Positions 17,744 through 24,987 of a stretch of DNA of 64,000 nt are shown in pieces. The stretch is from Oscillospiraceae bacterium (lineage in GTDB: Bacteria; Bacillota; Clostridia; Oscillospirales; Oscillospiraceae). The translations under genes were made by a program, and so were the position numbers. Each line of letters begins with the position of its first letter. The first letter of the stretch is position 1. The stretch covers positions 1 to 64,000 of the forward strand of contig JAHHRZ010000007.1 of NCBI GenBank assembly GCA_020025515.1, in the 5' to 3' direction. Under the pieces are notes generated by a model. That model was not told where the DNA came from. It saw nothing but the letters and a program-made list of their open reading frames with translations, and ran no database searches.

Positions 17744-19540
17744 TTACAGGGTCTTGGCCTTGGTTGCAATCTCCATGAGGCACTTTGCCATAAACTCCTG
17801 AGGCGTCATAGCCCCCAGATCCTCACCGGTACGGGTACGGACGGAAACCGTTCCATTTTCCATGTCACGGTCCCCAACCACCAGCATATAGGGGATCTTG
17901 TTCATCTGTGCTTCCCGGATCTTGTAGCCCAGCTTTTCGCTTCTCATGTCACCCTCGGCACGGATGCCGGCGTCCTTCAGCTGCTGCACCAGGTTCTTTG
18001 CATACTCGTGTGCACGGTCGGTAATGGGCAGAACCTTCACCTGGGTGCCCATGAGCCACAGGGGCAGGGCACCGGCATACTTCTCGATGAGCAGGGCCAG
18101 GGTACGCTCATAGCAGCCCATGGAAGTACGGTGGATGATATAGGGGGTCTTCTTCTGACCATCCGCATCGGTGTATTCCATGCCGAACTTCTCCGCCAGG
18201 AGCATATCCAGCTGAATGGTAATGAGGGTGTCCTCTTTGCCAAAGACATTCTTGATCTGCACATCCAGCTTGGGACCATAGAAGGCGGCCTCGTCAATGC
18301 CTACCGTGTACTTGACACCCAGATCATCCAGAATGGTCTTCATGGTGGTTTGGGCCAGCTCCCACTGCTCGGGGGTACCTTCGTACTTCTCCCCGGCCTT
18401 TGCGGGATCCCACTGGCTGAAGCGGAAGGAGCAGTCCTCTTTGAGGCCCAGAGTCTCCATGCAGTAGTTTGCCAGATCCAGGCAGTTCTTGAACTCCTGC
18501 TCCAGCTGGTCGGGACGGAGAATGATGTGGCCCTCAGAAATGGTGAACTGACGCACACGGATCAAGCCGTGCATCTCGCCGGAATCCTCGTTGCGGAACA
18601 GTGTAGAGGTTTCCCCCAAACGCATGGGCAGCTCACGATAGGAGCGGGCCTTGTTGAGATAAACCTGATATTGGAAGGGGCAGGTCATGGGACGCAGTGC
18701 AAAGCACTCCTTTTCCTCGTCATAAGGATCGCCCAGGACGAACATGCCATCCAGATAGTGGTCCCAGTGGCCGGAAATCCGATACAGGTCCCGCTTGGCC
18801 ATCAGGGGAGTCTTGGTCAGGATATAGCCTCGCTTCTGCTCCTCGTCCTCGATCCAGCGCTGGAGAAGCTGAATGGCTCTTGCGCCGTTGGGCAGCATAA
18901 TGGGCAGGCCCTGACCGATGCTCTCCACCGTGGTGAAATAATCCAGCTCACGGCCCAGCTTATTGTGGTCTCTCTTGAGGGCCTCAGCCTGACGGGTCAG
19001 GTACTCCTCCAGCTCCTCCTTGGAGGGGAAGCCGATTCCGTAAATTCTCTGGAGCATCTTCCGGTTGCTGTCGCCACGCCAGTAAGCGCCGCAGGACTTG
19101 GTGAGCTTAAAGCCATTGTGCTTTACCCGACCCGTATGATCCAGATGAGGACCGGCGCACAGGTCGATGAACTCTCCCTGGGTATAGAAGGAAATTACCG
19201 CATCCTCCGGCAGATCCTGGATCAGCTCCACCTTATAAGGTTCGTTCTTCTCCTGCATGAAGGCGATGGCCTCCTCACGGGGCTTTTCGCTGCGCTCCAG
19301 ACGGACACGCTCCTTGCAGATCTTCTTCATCTCTGCTTCGATCTTGGTCAGGTGCTCCGGGGTGAAGGAGAAGGGAGCATCAAAGTCATAATACCAGCCC
19401 TCCTCAATGGCAGGGCCGATGGCCAGCTGCACCTCAGGCCACAGACGCTTTACGGCCTGAGCCATGATGTGGGAGCAGGTGTGCCAGTAGGTTTTGCGGT
19501 ACTGGGGATTTTCAAAGGTGTACAGATTTTCTTCAGACAT
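17744..19540 (-). CDS. thrS: Threonine--tRNA ligase lacking a TGS domain
   Basis: Charges tRNA-Thr. At 598 residues it is shorter than the usual ~640: the N-terminal TGS domain is missing, and the protein starts directly at the editing domain (HTCSHIMAQAV near residue 20, CAGPHLDHTG later). The class II core has the zinc cysteine in RPMTCPF and motif 2/3 sequences; an anticodon-binding domain ends it. The ATG at 19540 follows AAAAGGAGGAG. In-frame sequence upstream is the T-box leader, not coding. Expression is probably controlled by uncharged tRNA-Thr. Confidence 0.95.
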   Translation of the reverse strand: MSEENLYTFENPQYRKTYWHTCSHIMAQAVKRLWPEVQLAIGPAIEEGWYYDFDAPFSFTPEHLTKIEAEMKKICKERVRLERSEKPREEAIAFMQEKNEPYKVELIQDLPEDAVISFYTQGEFIDLCAGPHLDHTGRVKHNGFKLTKSCGAYWRGDSNRKMLQRIYGIGFPSKEELEEYLTRQAEALKRDHNKLGRELDYFTTVESIGQGLPIMLPNGARAIQLLQRWIEDEEQKRGYILTKTPLMAKRDLYRISGHWDHYLDGMFVLGDPYDEEKECFALRPMTCPFQYQVYLNKARSYRELPMRLGETSTLFRNEDSGEMHGLIRVRQFTISEGHIILRPDQLEQEFKNCLDLANYCMETLGLKEDCSFRFSQWDPAKAGEKYEGTPEQWELAQTTMKTILDDLGVKYTVGIDEAAFYGPKLDVQIKNVFGKEDTLITIQLDMLLAEKFGMEYTDADGQKKTPYIIHRTSMGCYERTLALLIEKYAGALPLWLMGTQVKVLPITDRAHEYAKNLVQQLKDAGIRAEGDMRSEKLGYKIREAQMNKIPYMLVVGDRDMENGTVSVRTRTGEDLGAMTPQEFMAKCLMEIATKAKTL

Positions 19541-19559
19541 AGGAACTCCTCCTTTTGAT

Positions 19560-19828
19560 ATGGGGGCAGGAGATGCAAAAAATCCCACCCCTGAAAAATC
19601 AGGGGTGGGATACAAAATGTGTATTCCACGGTTCCACCCTGGTTGCAGCCTGAGCTGCCACTCATTGCCGCAGTAACGGGCGGACCCGTCCCGGCTTATC
19701 CACAATGGTTCAGCCGGACAGCTCAGAAGCGGTTGACAACCTGCGCAGAATCGTAAGGTCTTTTCACCAAGCAGACCTCTCTCTGAACGCCTTTCGCAAG
19801 CGCCGAACTTCGTCACAGCCAATTTATG
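19560..19828 (-). promoter_or_regulatory. T-box leader of thrS
   Basis: tRNA-sensing transcription attenuator. On the minus strand it holds a good T-box sequence at 19626-19640 (AGGGTGGAACCGTGG) followed by a strong intrinsic terminator. Upstream lies a Stem I-like element with an AGAGAG stretch. A CAGA/TCTG stem (19782-19785 with 19746-19749) and a GGTCT/AGACC stem (19773-19777 with 19757-19761) flank an internal loop containing ACG (19752-19754), a threonine codon and my candidate specifier. The loop above GGTCT is only 11 nt, so Stem I looks short. Confidence 0.9.
19577..19611 (-). terminator. T-box-controlled terminator of thrS
   Basis: A 13-bp perfect stem (TCCCACCCCTGA type arms) with a short AT loop and six T residues on the minus strand. 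It would be disrupted when the T-box pairs with uncharged tRNA. Confidence 0.93.
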
Positions 19829-19833
19829 TCTCC

Positions 19834-19862
19834 ACTATAGCACAAATCCCCTTCGCTGTCAA
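19834..19862 (-). promoter_or_regulatory. Promoter of thrS
   Basis: Consensus TTGACA (19857-19862), 17-base spacer, TATAGT (19834-19839). The transcript would start near 19828 and include the complete T-box. Confidence 0.85.
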
Positions 19863-20003
19863 CCTCCGTCTTAAAAATTACATTCTGTTTCTTTTGCGTA
19901 AGGATCCTGCTATATTCACCAAATTACAGAAGATAACCGCAAGGATTTTCAAGCTAATTTTCCTAAAACAAATTGTAATAATTCGGTATTTTTCGCCTGG
20001 GTA

Positions 20004-20031
20004 TTGACATTTTTAATTTTTTAGTTATAAT
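20004..20031 (+). promoter_or_regulatory. Promoter of the yabE-like gene
   Basis: TTGACA (20004-20009), a 16-base AT-rich spacer and TATAAT (20026-20031). The start point would fall near 20038, so the hairpin at 20040-20077 would lie at the very 5' end of the mRNA. Confidence 0.82.
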
Positions 20032-20039
20032 ATCAAAAC

Positions 20040-20077
20040 GGTTTCAATATGGTTACAAAAGTAACTTATTTGAAACC
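20040..20077 (+). promoter_or_regulatory. 5'-terminal hairpin of the yabE-like mRNA
   Basis: Arms GGTTTCAA (20040-20047) and TTGAAACC (20070-20077) enclose a second stem, GTTAC (20052-20056) with GTAAC (20061-20065), loop AAAA. A T-rich stretch follows but is interrupted, so it is at best a weak terminator. It may stabilise the mRNA or be a regulatory site. Confidence 0.55.
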
Positions 20078-20113
20078 ATTTATTTTTGCGAGTAAGACGA
20101 AGGAGGTATCTCT

Positions 20114-21208
20114 ATGCTTGAGAAATTCCGCACGCTGTTACGCCGCAAAGGGCGTTCAATCCATTGGGGGGTGGCGGTGCTCGCCATCGCCGCTGCCGGA
20201 ATTGGGTTTGCTCAGGTTGCTTCCGCACAAAACACCTATCTGATTACAGACGGAGATCAGATTTTGTTTCATACCACATACGCAACGGACCCCGCCGCCG
20301 TATTGCAGGAAGCCGGTCTGCAGCTGGGAGAGGATGATACATTCACAACGGAAACCGTCAACGATATTCCCAAAATCCGGGTCAATCGCCTGCAAACGGT
20401 AACCGTCCGCTATGGCGACCAGACTGCGGATGTTACCACATACGGTGCCACCGCAGGGGAAATCCTGGAACAGCTGGACATCCGGCTGGAAGAAGGCCGT
20501 CTGGAAACCCGGCAGAATCTTCAGGCCGAAACCTATGACGGCATGGTCATTGATCTTCTGTTCCCCTCTACGGAGCTGATTGATCGCACCATGTTTCTGC
20601 CCCATGAAACCTTTTATACCATTGATCCCACACTCTCTGCCGGAGAAGAGCGCACTGTGGTTCCCGGTTCCCCCGGAGAAATCCAGTATACCACTCAGAT
20701 TTTCTATGAAAACGGCAAGGAAGTGGACCGGGTAAACCTGAAGAAAACGATTCTCAAGGCTCCCGTCCACGCCGTTGTGGCCCAAGGGTCTGACGGGCTT
20801 CGCAGAGAAGAGGTCCCCTCTTCATCAGATCAGGGATCCGCCGACAGTGCTCTCCCTCAGGATCCTGTCATTGCCCAGAACACCATCACCACGGCCTCCG
20901 GGGAAGTGCTGACCTACAAAGAAAAGCTCACCGTGGAAGCGACGGCCTACAGCTGCGAAGGCTATGAGGGCATTACCGCCACAGGTACCCGGGCCCGCTA
21001 TGGTGCCATTGCCGTGGACCCCTCCGTAATCCCTTACGGTACGGAAATGTATATTGTTTCCAACGACGGCGCCTATATTTACGGCTATGCCGTGGCGGAG
21101 GACTGCGGCGGTGCCATTGTGGGAAATCGGGTGGATCTTTATTTTGACCGAATGGATGAATGTTGGGAATTCGGCCGCAGAGATTGCACCGTATATATTT
21201 TAGATTGA
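20114..21208 (+). CDS. YabE-like G5 and 3D domain protein
   Basis: Secreted or membrane-anchored cell-wall protein, related to Bacillus YabE and to Rpf-type muralytic proteins. The 364-residue protein has a signal/anchor (about 17-38), two DUF348-like repeats (about 40-150), a G5 region (about 155-225), a Ser/Pro linker, and a C-terminal 3D domain with aspartates D302, D330 and D341, resembling the MltA-type lytic transglycosylase fold. AAGGAGG precedes the ATG. The location just before ksgA matches the Bacillus yabE-rnmV-ksgA region, except that rnmV is missing. Confidence 0.86.
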   Translation: MLEKFRTLLRRKGRSIHWGVAVLAIAAAGIGFAQVASAQNTYLITDGDQILFHTTYATDPAAVLQEAGLQLGEDDTFTTETVNDIPKIRVNRLQTVTVRYGDQTADVTTYGATAGEILEQLDIRLEEGRLETRQNLQAETYDGMVIDLLFPSTELIDRTMFLPHETFYTIDPTLSAGEERTVVPGSPGEIQYTTQIFYENGKEVDRVNLKKTILKAPVHAVVAQGSDGLRREEVPSSSDQGSADSALPQDPVIAQNTITTASGEVLTYKEKLTVEATAYSCEGYEGITATGTRARYGAIAVDPSVIPYGTEMYIVSNDGAYIYGYAVAEDCGGAIVGNRVDLYFDRMDECWEFGRRDCTVYILD

Positions 21209-21211
21209 TAA

Positions 21212-21240
21212 TTGAAAAACCGCCTTTTCTCTGGTATGAT
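21212..21240 (+). promoter_or_regulatory. Promoter of ksgA
   Basis: TTGAAA (21212-21217), 17-base spacer, TATGAT (21235-21240) with a TG one base upstream (extended -10). The spacer contains AACCGCCTTT, which is complementary to AAAGGCGGTT over the ksgA Shine-Dalgarno. Confidence 0.65.
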
Positions 21241-21258
21241 TACAGAAGAAAGGCGGTT
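21218..21258 (+). promoter_or_regulatory. Hairpin masking the ksgA ribosome site
   Basis: The arms 21218-21227 (AACCGCCTTT) and 21249-21258 (AAAGGCGGTT) pair perfectly over 10 bp; the second arm carries the AGGCGG ribosome site of ksgA and is followed by TCTTAT. It can act as a weak terminator of the yabE-like gene and mask ksgA translation in read-through mRNA. Confidence 0.6.
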
Positions 21259-21264
21259 TCTTAT

Positions 21265-22122
21265 ATGCTTGATCTTTGCAATGTACAGGAAGTCAAGGCC
21301 CTTCTGGCCCGGCATGGCTTCCATTTTTCCAAATCCAAGGGCCAGAATTTTCTCATTGCCTCCTGGGTGCCCCGTCAGATTGCGGAGGATTCCGGGGTGG
21401 ATGAACAGACCGGTGTGCTGGAAGTCGGCCCCGGCATCGGCCCTCTGACCCAGCAGCTTTGCCTCCGGGCAGGAAAAGTAACGGCTGTGGAGGTGGATCT
21501 CACCTTGAAGCCCATTCTGGCGGAGACCTTAGGCGAATTTGAGAATCTGGAACTCCTATGGAAAGATGTCATGAAGGTAGACATTGCCCAGTTGGTGAAA
21601 GAACAGTTTCCCGGTCTGAAACCCATGGCCTGCGCAAACCTTCCCTATTACATCACTTCCCCCGTTCTGACCGCCCTGCTGGAAGCCAAATGCTTCTCCG
21701 CTGTCACGGTCATGGTCCAGAAGGAAGTTGCCCTGCGGATGGCTGCAAAGCCCGGCTCCGGGGACTACAGTGCCTTCACTGTCTTCTGCAATTACTATGC
21801 CACCCCGGAGCTTCTCTTCGATGTGCCTCCCTCCTGCTTCATCCCCCAGCCCAAGGTCATGTCTGCGGTGGTGCAGCTGAAGGTGCGCCCGGAGCCTCCC
21901 TGCCACATCGTCAGTGAAGAGATGTTCTTCCGTGTGGTGCGGGCCAGCTTTGCCCAGCGGAGAAAGACCCTGCAAAACGGTCTGGCCTCCGGCTTCCCCA
22001 ATCTGGGTAAGGAAAAGATCGGTCAGATCCTCACAGACTGCGGCCTCAGTCCCACGGTTCGGGGGGAAACATTGGACATTGAAACCTTCGCCAAGATTGC
22101 AAATACCATTGCATCATTATAA
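21265..22122 (+). CDS. ksgA: 16S rRNA dimethyladenosine transferase
   Basis: Dimethylates two adjacent adenines near the 3' end of 16S rRNA (A1518 and A1519 in E. coli numbering). The 285-residue protein has the family N-terminus (FSKSKGQNFLI), SAM motif I (LEVGPGIGPLT), the catalytic NLPY motif (ANLPYYITSP) and a C-terminal helical domain. The ATG at 21265 is preceded by AGGCGG; the reading from 21160 overlaps the previous gene and is rejected. The HAD gene follows after 10 bases. Confidence 0.95.
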   Translation: MLDLCNVQEVKALLARHGFHFSKSKGQNFLIASWVPRQIAEDSGVDEQTGVLEVGPGIGPLTQQLCLRAGKVTAVEVDLTLKPILAETLGEFENLELLWKDVMKVDIAQLVKEQFPGLKPMACANLPYYITSPVLTALLEAKCFSAVTVMVQKEVALRMAAKPGSGDYSAFTVFCNYYATPELLFDVPPSCFIPQPKVMSAVVQLKVRPEPPCHIVSEEMFFRVVRASFAQRRKTLQNGLASGFPNLGKEKIGQILTDCGLSPTVRGETLDIETFAKIANTIASL

Positions 22123-22132
22123 AGGAGGCGCC

Positions 22133-22813
22133 ATGTTTCGTTTTGTATTTCTCGACTTAGACGACACCATTCTGGATTTTCATAAAGCGGAATCCATCGC
22201 CATTGCCAAGGCATTTCGGTCGGTAGGCGTGGAGCCTTCCCAGGATATTATTACCCGATACAGTCAGGTCAACAAAATGCACTGGCAAATGCTGGAGCGT
22301 GGGGAGCTGACCAGAGAGGAAGTGCTGGTTCAGCGGTTTTCCTATCTGTTCCGGGAGCTTGGGCTGGATGCAGACCCGCAGACCTGTCAGGAACACTATG
22401 AGGACTTTCTTTGCATTGGACATTACTTCATAGAAGGTGCTCAGGAACTTCTGCCCTGGCTTTCCTCCCGATTCCGGCTCTATCTGGCCAGCAACGGCAC
22501 CGCCAAGGTGCAGGCTGCCCGGCTCAAAAGCTCCGGCATTGGAAAATACTTCACCGAACTCTTCATTTCCCAGGAAATTGGATTCAACAAGCCCAGTGTG
22601 GAATTTTTTAAGCGGTGCTTTTCCAGAATCCCGGATTTTGACCCCAAAGAAGCAATCATCATAGGAGACAGCCTCACCTCCGACATAAAAGGAGGCATCC
22701 ATGCCGGGATTTCTACCTGTTGGTTCAATCCCTCTGCCCAGCCTGGAAACCCGGAAATTCCCTGTGACTATGAAATTCGGTCTCTGTACCAACTGAAGGA
22801 CATTCTTTTATAG
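22133..22813 (+). CDS. YjjG-type HAD hydrolase
   Basis: Haloacid-dehalogenase-family phosphatase, 226 residues, closest in pattern to YjjG/YfnB noncanonical nucleotide 5'-nucleotidases. Motif I is DLDDT with D8 and D10; motif II is LASNGT; the conserved Lys is in GFNKPS; motif IV is IIGDSLTSDIKGG. A helical cap lies at about 15-95. AAAGGAGG precedes the ATG, and the gene is co-transcribed with ksgA. Its last 6 bases overlap the end of the convergent sfsA gene. The substrate is not determinable. Confidence 0.88.
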   Translation: MFRFVFLDLDDTILDFHKAESIAIAKAFRSVGVEPSQDIITRYSQVNKMHWQMLERGELTREEVLVQRFSYLFRELGLDADPQTCQEHYEDFLCIGHYFIEGAQELLPWLSSRFRLYLASNGTAKVQAARLKSSGIGKYFTELFISQEIGFNKPSVEFFKRCFSRIPDFDPKEAIIIGDSLTSDIKGGIHAGISTCWFNPSAQPGNPEIPCDYEIRSLYQLKDILL

Positions 22814-23485
22814 CCGAATCTCCACCGGCTTTTCAATGGTCATGGATCCCGGCTCTACCCGGCAATCCATTGCCAGAATCTTCACCCCGGCTTTTTCCGC
22901 CTCTCTGAGGGCGATGGAAAAGGCCGGGTCCGTTTTTTCGTTGGGCTCCAGATACCGGACATTTTCCATCTGGATCACAAAGAGCACATAGGCTCCGTAG
23001 CCCTCCTGCACCGCCTTGGCAAGGCCTTTGAGGTGCTTTGTACCCCGCTGCGTGGGGGCATCCGGGAAGCGTACCACCCCGTCTTCTTCCAGAGTGACCC
23101 CCTTTACCTCCAGGAAGCATTTGCGGCCGTCCTGGATAAAGGAAAAGTCAAACCGGGAATCTCCATGGGTGTCCTCCGCTTTCAGGGACTCCAAAGCCCC
23201 CAGGCCCCCGGCTTGCAGCCATTCCCCTGCCGCCTTGTTGGGTGCCTGAGAATCCATGTTGATTAGCCTGTGTCCCTTCTGCACGGCGATCAGGTCATAT
23301 CTGGTTTTCCTGGCGGGATTGTCGTCCCGGCGGCACCAGACCTCCGCCCCTTCCGGCAGCAGTTCCCGGCATCTTCCCGTATTTTTTACATGGCAGATTT
23401 CTACCGCCCCATTGATCTGCACATGGGCAATAAATCGATTGGGTCTTTTTATAAAACAACCTTTGACCATTTCTCCATATGTCAT
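22808..23485 (-). CDS. sfsA: Sugar fermentation stimulation protein homologue SfsA
   Basis: SfsA-family protein, 225 residues. The family has an OB-fold plus a nuclease-like domain and has been called both a maltose-gene regulator and a nucleic-acid-binding protein; its role is unclear. Conserved pieces are RFIAHV, HVKNTGRCRELL, SRFDF and the late E-VKG strand. The ATG at 23485 lies 6 bases after AAAGGACG. It starts only 26 bases past the tRNA-Gln terminator and has no visible promoter, so it may depend on terminator read-through. Confidence 0.9.
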   Translation of the reverse strand: MTYGEMVKGCFIKRPNRFIAHVQINGAVEICHVKNTGRCRELLPEGAEVWCRRDDNPARKTRYDLIAVQKGHRLINMDSQAPNKAAGEWLQAGGLGALESLKAEDTHGDSRFDFSFIQDGRKCFLEVKGVTLEEDGVVRFPDAPTQRGTKHLKGLAKAVQEGYGAYVLFVIQMENVRYLEPNEKTDPAFSIALREAEKAGVKILAMDCRVEPGSMTIEKPVEIRL

Positions 23486-23510
23486 AGGATTCGTCCTTTC
23501 TTTTGTATAG

Positions 23511-23541
23511 AAAAAGGACGATCGCTTTCGCAATCGTCCTT
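23511..23541 (-). terminator. Terminator after tRNA-Gln
   Basis: Stem 23516-23525 with 23530-23539 (one mismatch), GAAA tetraloop on the minus strand, extended by A-T pairs and followed by TTTTT. Confidence 0.87.
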
Positions 23542-23615
23542 TGGCAGGGGATGAGGGATTCGAACCCCCGCAAACGGAGTCAGAGTCCGGTGTGCTACCG
23601 TTACACAAATCCCCT
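23542..23615 (-). tRNA. tRNA-Gln (CUG anticodon)
   Basis: A 74-nt cloverleaf with CCA encoded. A 7-bp acceptor stem (AGGGGAT/ATCCCCT), discriminator G, a CUG anticodon in loop CTCTGAC, and a TTCGAAT T-loop. It reads Gln codon CAG. It has its own promoter and terminator. Confidence 0.95.
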
Positions 23616-23687
23616 ATCTGCTATTTGGCTTTCGTTCATCAGTTCACCGTTTCTTTATCAGAACCGGTCGGCCAACCAACGAGACTT

Positions 23688-23715
23688 ATTATACACCGTT
23701 TTCCAAAAATGTCAA
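23688..23715 (-). promoter_or_regulatory. Promoter of tRNA-Gln
   Basis: Perfect TTGACA (23710-23715), 16-base spacer, perfect TATAAT (23688-23693). The 23716-23887 interval beyond it is AT-rich, with only a small inverted repeat (GAGGTT and AACCTC at 23769-23788) that could help end the methyltransferase transcript. Confidence 0.85.
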
Positions 23716-23887
23716 GCACTTTTTCAATATTTTTTAAAAATTTTTTCCAACTGCTAAAAATCCCCTTTGAGGTTTTCTTTTCAACCTCTCAAAATGTTAT
23801 GATTTCCACAATTCTCAGGAAAGATTCCCGCAATTTACGCCCAATCTATTGGAATTTTCCATTTTCTGTTGACTTGCCTCCCATGGC

Positions 23888-24610
23888 TTAGAGGTTCCCT
23901 TTTCCATTCTTACGGGCCCTTACAATCATGATATCCGGCACTTCCTTATCCCCATAGCTCTCTTCATAAAAGCCGTCAATGACAAACCCGGTCTGAAAAC
24001 ACAGATGAAAAATCTCCTGCATGGAACGGTGATAGTAGCACTGCGCCTTTGGCTGACCGGAAATGGCATCCCCATAATAGCTGTGCGGGGTCCTATACCG
24101 CTCTGTGAGGGTCATAAAGCAAGGGTGCTGTGTTGCAAAGACGAACCATCCGTCTTCTGCCAGCAGATCGCTGATGCAGTGAAAAAGGGGGCGGATATCC
24201 GTAATATCCATCACTGCCATATTGCAGACCGCTTTTGCAAAGGGCCGCTCTCTTTTCAGCGCCATAAGGCTTTCATAATCTGTCGCATCCGCCACACAGA
24301 ATTCGATCCGCTCCGCAAAAGCCTTCTGTCTCTTCCGGGCCAGGGCAATCATCTTTTCGCTGTAATCAAAGGCCACCACCCTGGCGCCCCGGGCTGCCAT
24401 ATACGCAGAATAGTTTCCATTACCGCAGGCAATATCCAGCACAAACTCTTCCGGCTGAATCTGCATCAATTCACTCACCCTGGGCCGGACCACCTGACGG
24501 TGAAAAGCATTGGAGTCATCGCCCATGGCATCGTCCCAAAATTGGGCATTGTGTTCCCAGATTGCTTTGCTTTCTTCTTTTGAATGTTGCACTGTCATCG
24601 TTTCCCCCAT
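23888..24610 (-). CDS. Class I SAM-dependent methyltransferase
   Basis: Small-molecule-type methyltransferase, 240 residues. It opens with the WDDAMGDD region typical of the UbiE/Methyltransf_11 group. Motif I is VLDIACGNGNYS (about 57-68), followed by acidic motif II (VVAFDYSEKMI) and a post-I DAT. Its substrate cannot be inferred. The start may be 24610 or the ATG at 24598, which has GGGGG five bases upstream. Like sfsA, it begins just after a tRNA terminator with no clear promoter of its own. Confidence 0.82.
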   Translation of the reverse strand: MGETMTVQHSKEESKAIWEHNAQFWDDAMGDDSNAFHRQVVRPRVSELMQIQPEEFVLDIACGNGNYSAYMAARGARVVAFDYSEKMIALARKRQKAFAERIEFCVADATDYESLMALKRERPFAKAVCNMAVMDITDIRPLFHCISDLLAEDGWFVFATQHPCFMTLTERYRTPHSYYGDAISGQPKAQCYYHRSMQEIFHLCFQTGFVIDGFYEESYGDKEVPDIMIVRARKNGKGNL

Positions 24611-24636
24611 TGCCCTCAGTTTATGAAACGGATTTC

Positions 24637-24669
24637 AAAAAAACAAGGCACCCAAACGGGTGCCTTGTT
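24637..24669 (-). terminator. Terminator after the tRNA-Ser pair
   Basis: A perfect stem of about 12 bp with loop of 4 and seven T residues on the minus strand, overlapping the tRNA 3' flank. Confidence 0.92.
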
Positions 24670-24761
24670 TGGCGGAGTGAGAGGGATTTGAACCCTCGCG
24701 CGCCTTTTGGACGCCTACTCCCTTAGCAGGGGAGCCCCTTCGGCCTCTTGGGTATCACTCC
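24670..24761 (-). tRNA. tRNA-Ser (GCU anticodon)
   Basis: A 92-nt type II tRNA with a long variable arm. The GGAGTGA/TCACTCC acceptor is followed by discriminator G and encoded CCA; the anticodon loop CTGCTAA gives GCU (AGC/AGU codons). It is second in a two-tRNA transcript. Confidence 0.95.
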
Positions 24762-24793
24762 GAATAAAAGACAATATGCAATTTGAAAAAATG

Positions 24794-24882
24794 TGGCGGA
24801 GAGAGTGGGATTCGAACCCACGGCTCATTGCTGAGTCACTGGTTTTCAAGACCAGCTCCTTAAACCGCTCGGACATCTCTCC
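24794..24882 (-). tRNA. tRNA-Ser (UGA anticodon)
   Basis: An 89-nt type II tRNA with a long variable arm, GGAGAGA/TCTCTCC acceptor, discriminator G and encoded CCA. The anticodon loop CTTGAAA gives UGA (UCA-type codons). It is first in the pair, 32 bases before tRNA-Ser(GCU). Confidence 0.96.
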
Positions 24883-24900
24883 ATATCAGAGACCTTGCTT

Positions 24901-24929
24901 ATATTAGCACAAGTCCCAGCATTTGTCAA
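24901..24929 (-). promoter_or_regulatory. Promoter of the tRNA-Ser pair
   Basis: Perfect TTGACA (24924-24929), 17-base spacer, TAATAT (24901-24906). Confidence 0.82.
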
Positions 24930-24945
24930 GCTTCTTTTTAGGATA

Positions 24946-24977
24946 ATTTCCGGTGCAGCGCCGGCTGCACCGGAAAT
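24946..24977 (-). terminator. Perfect hairpin after the CD1247-type gene
   Basis: A perfect 13-bp inverted repeat (24946-24958 with 24965-24977) around a 6-nt loop, placed 11 bases beyond the gene's stop. There is no T tract on either side, so it may be a Rho-assisted or RNA-stabilising hairpin instead of a classical terminator. Confidence 0.5.
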
Positions 24978-24987
24978 ACAATCAGAA

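Noticed and set aside
19541..19822. N-terminal extension of ThrRS through the leader (about 94 codons)
   Set aside because: This stretch is the T-box riboswitch, including its terminator; the translation is not a TGS domain.
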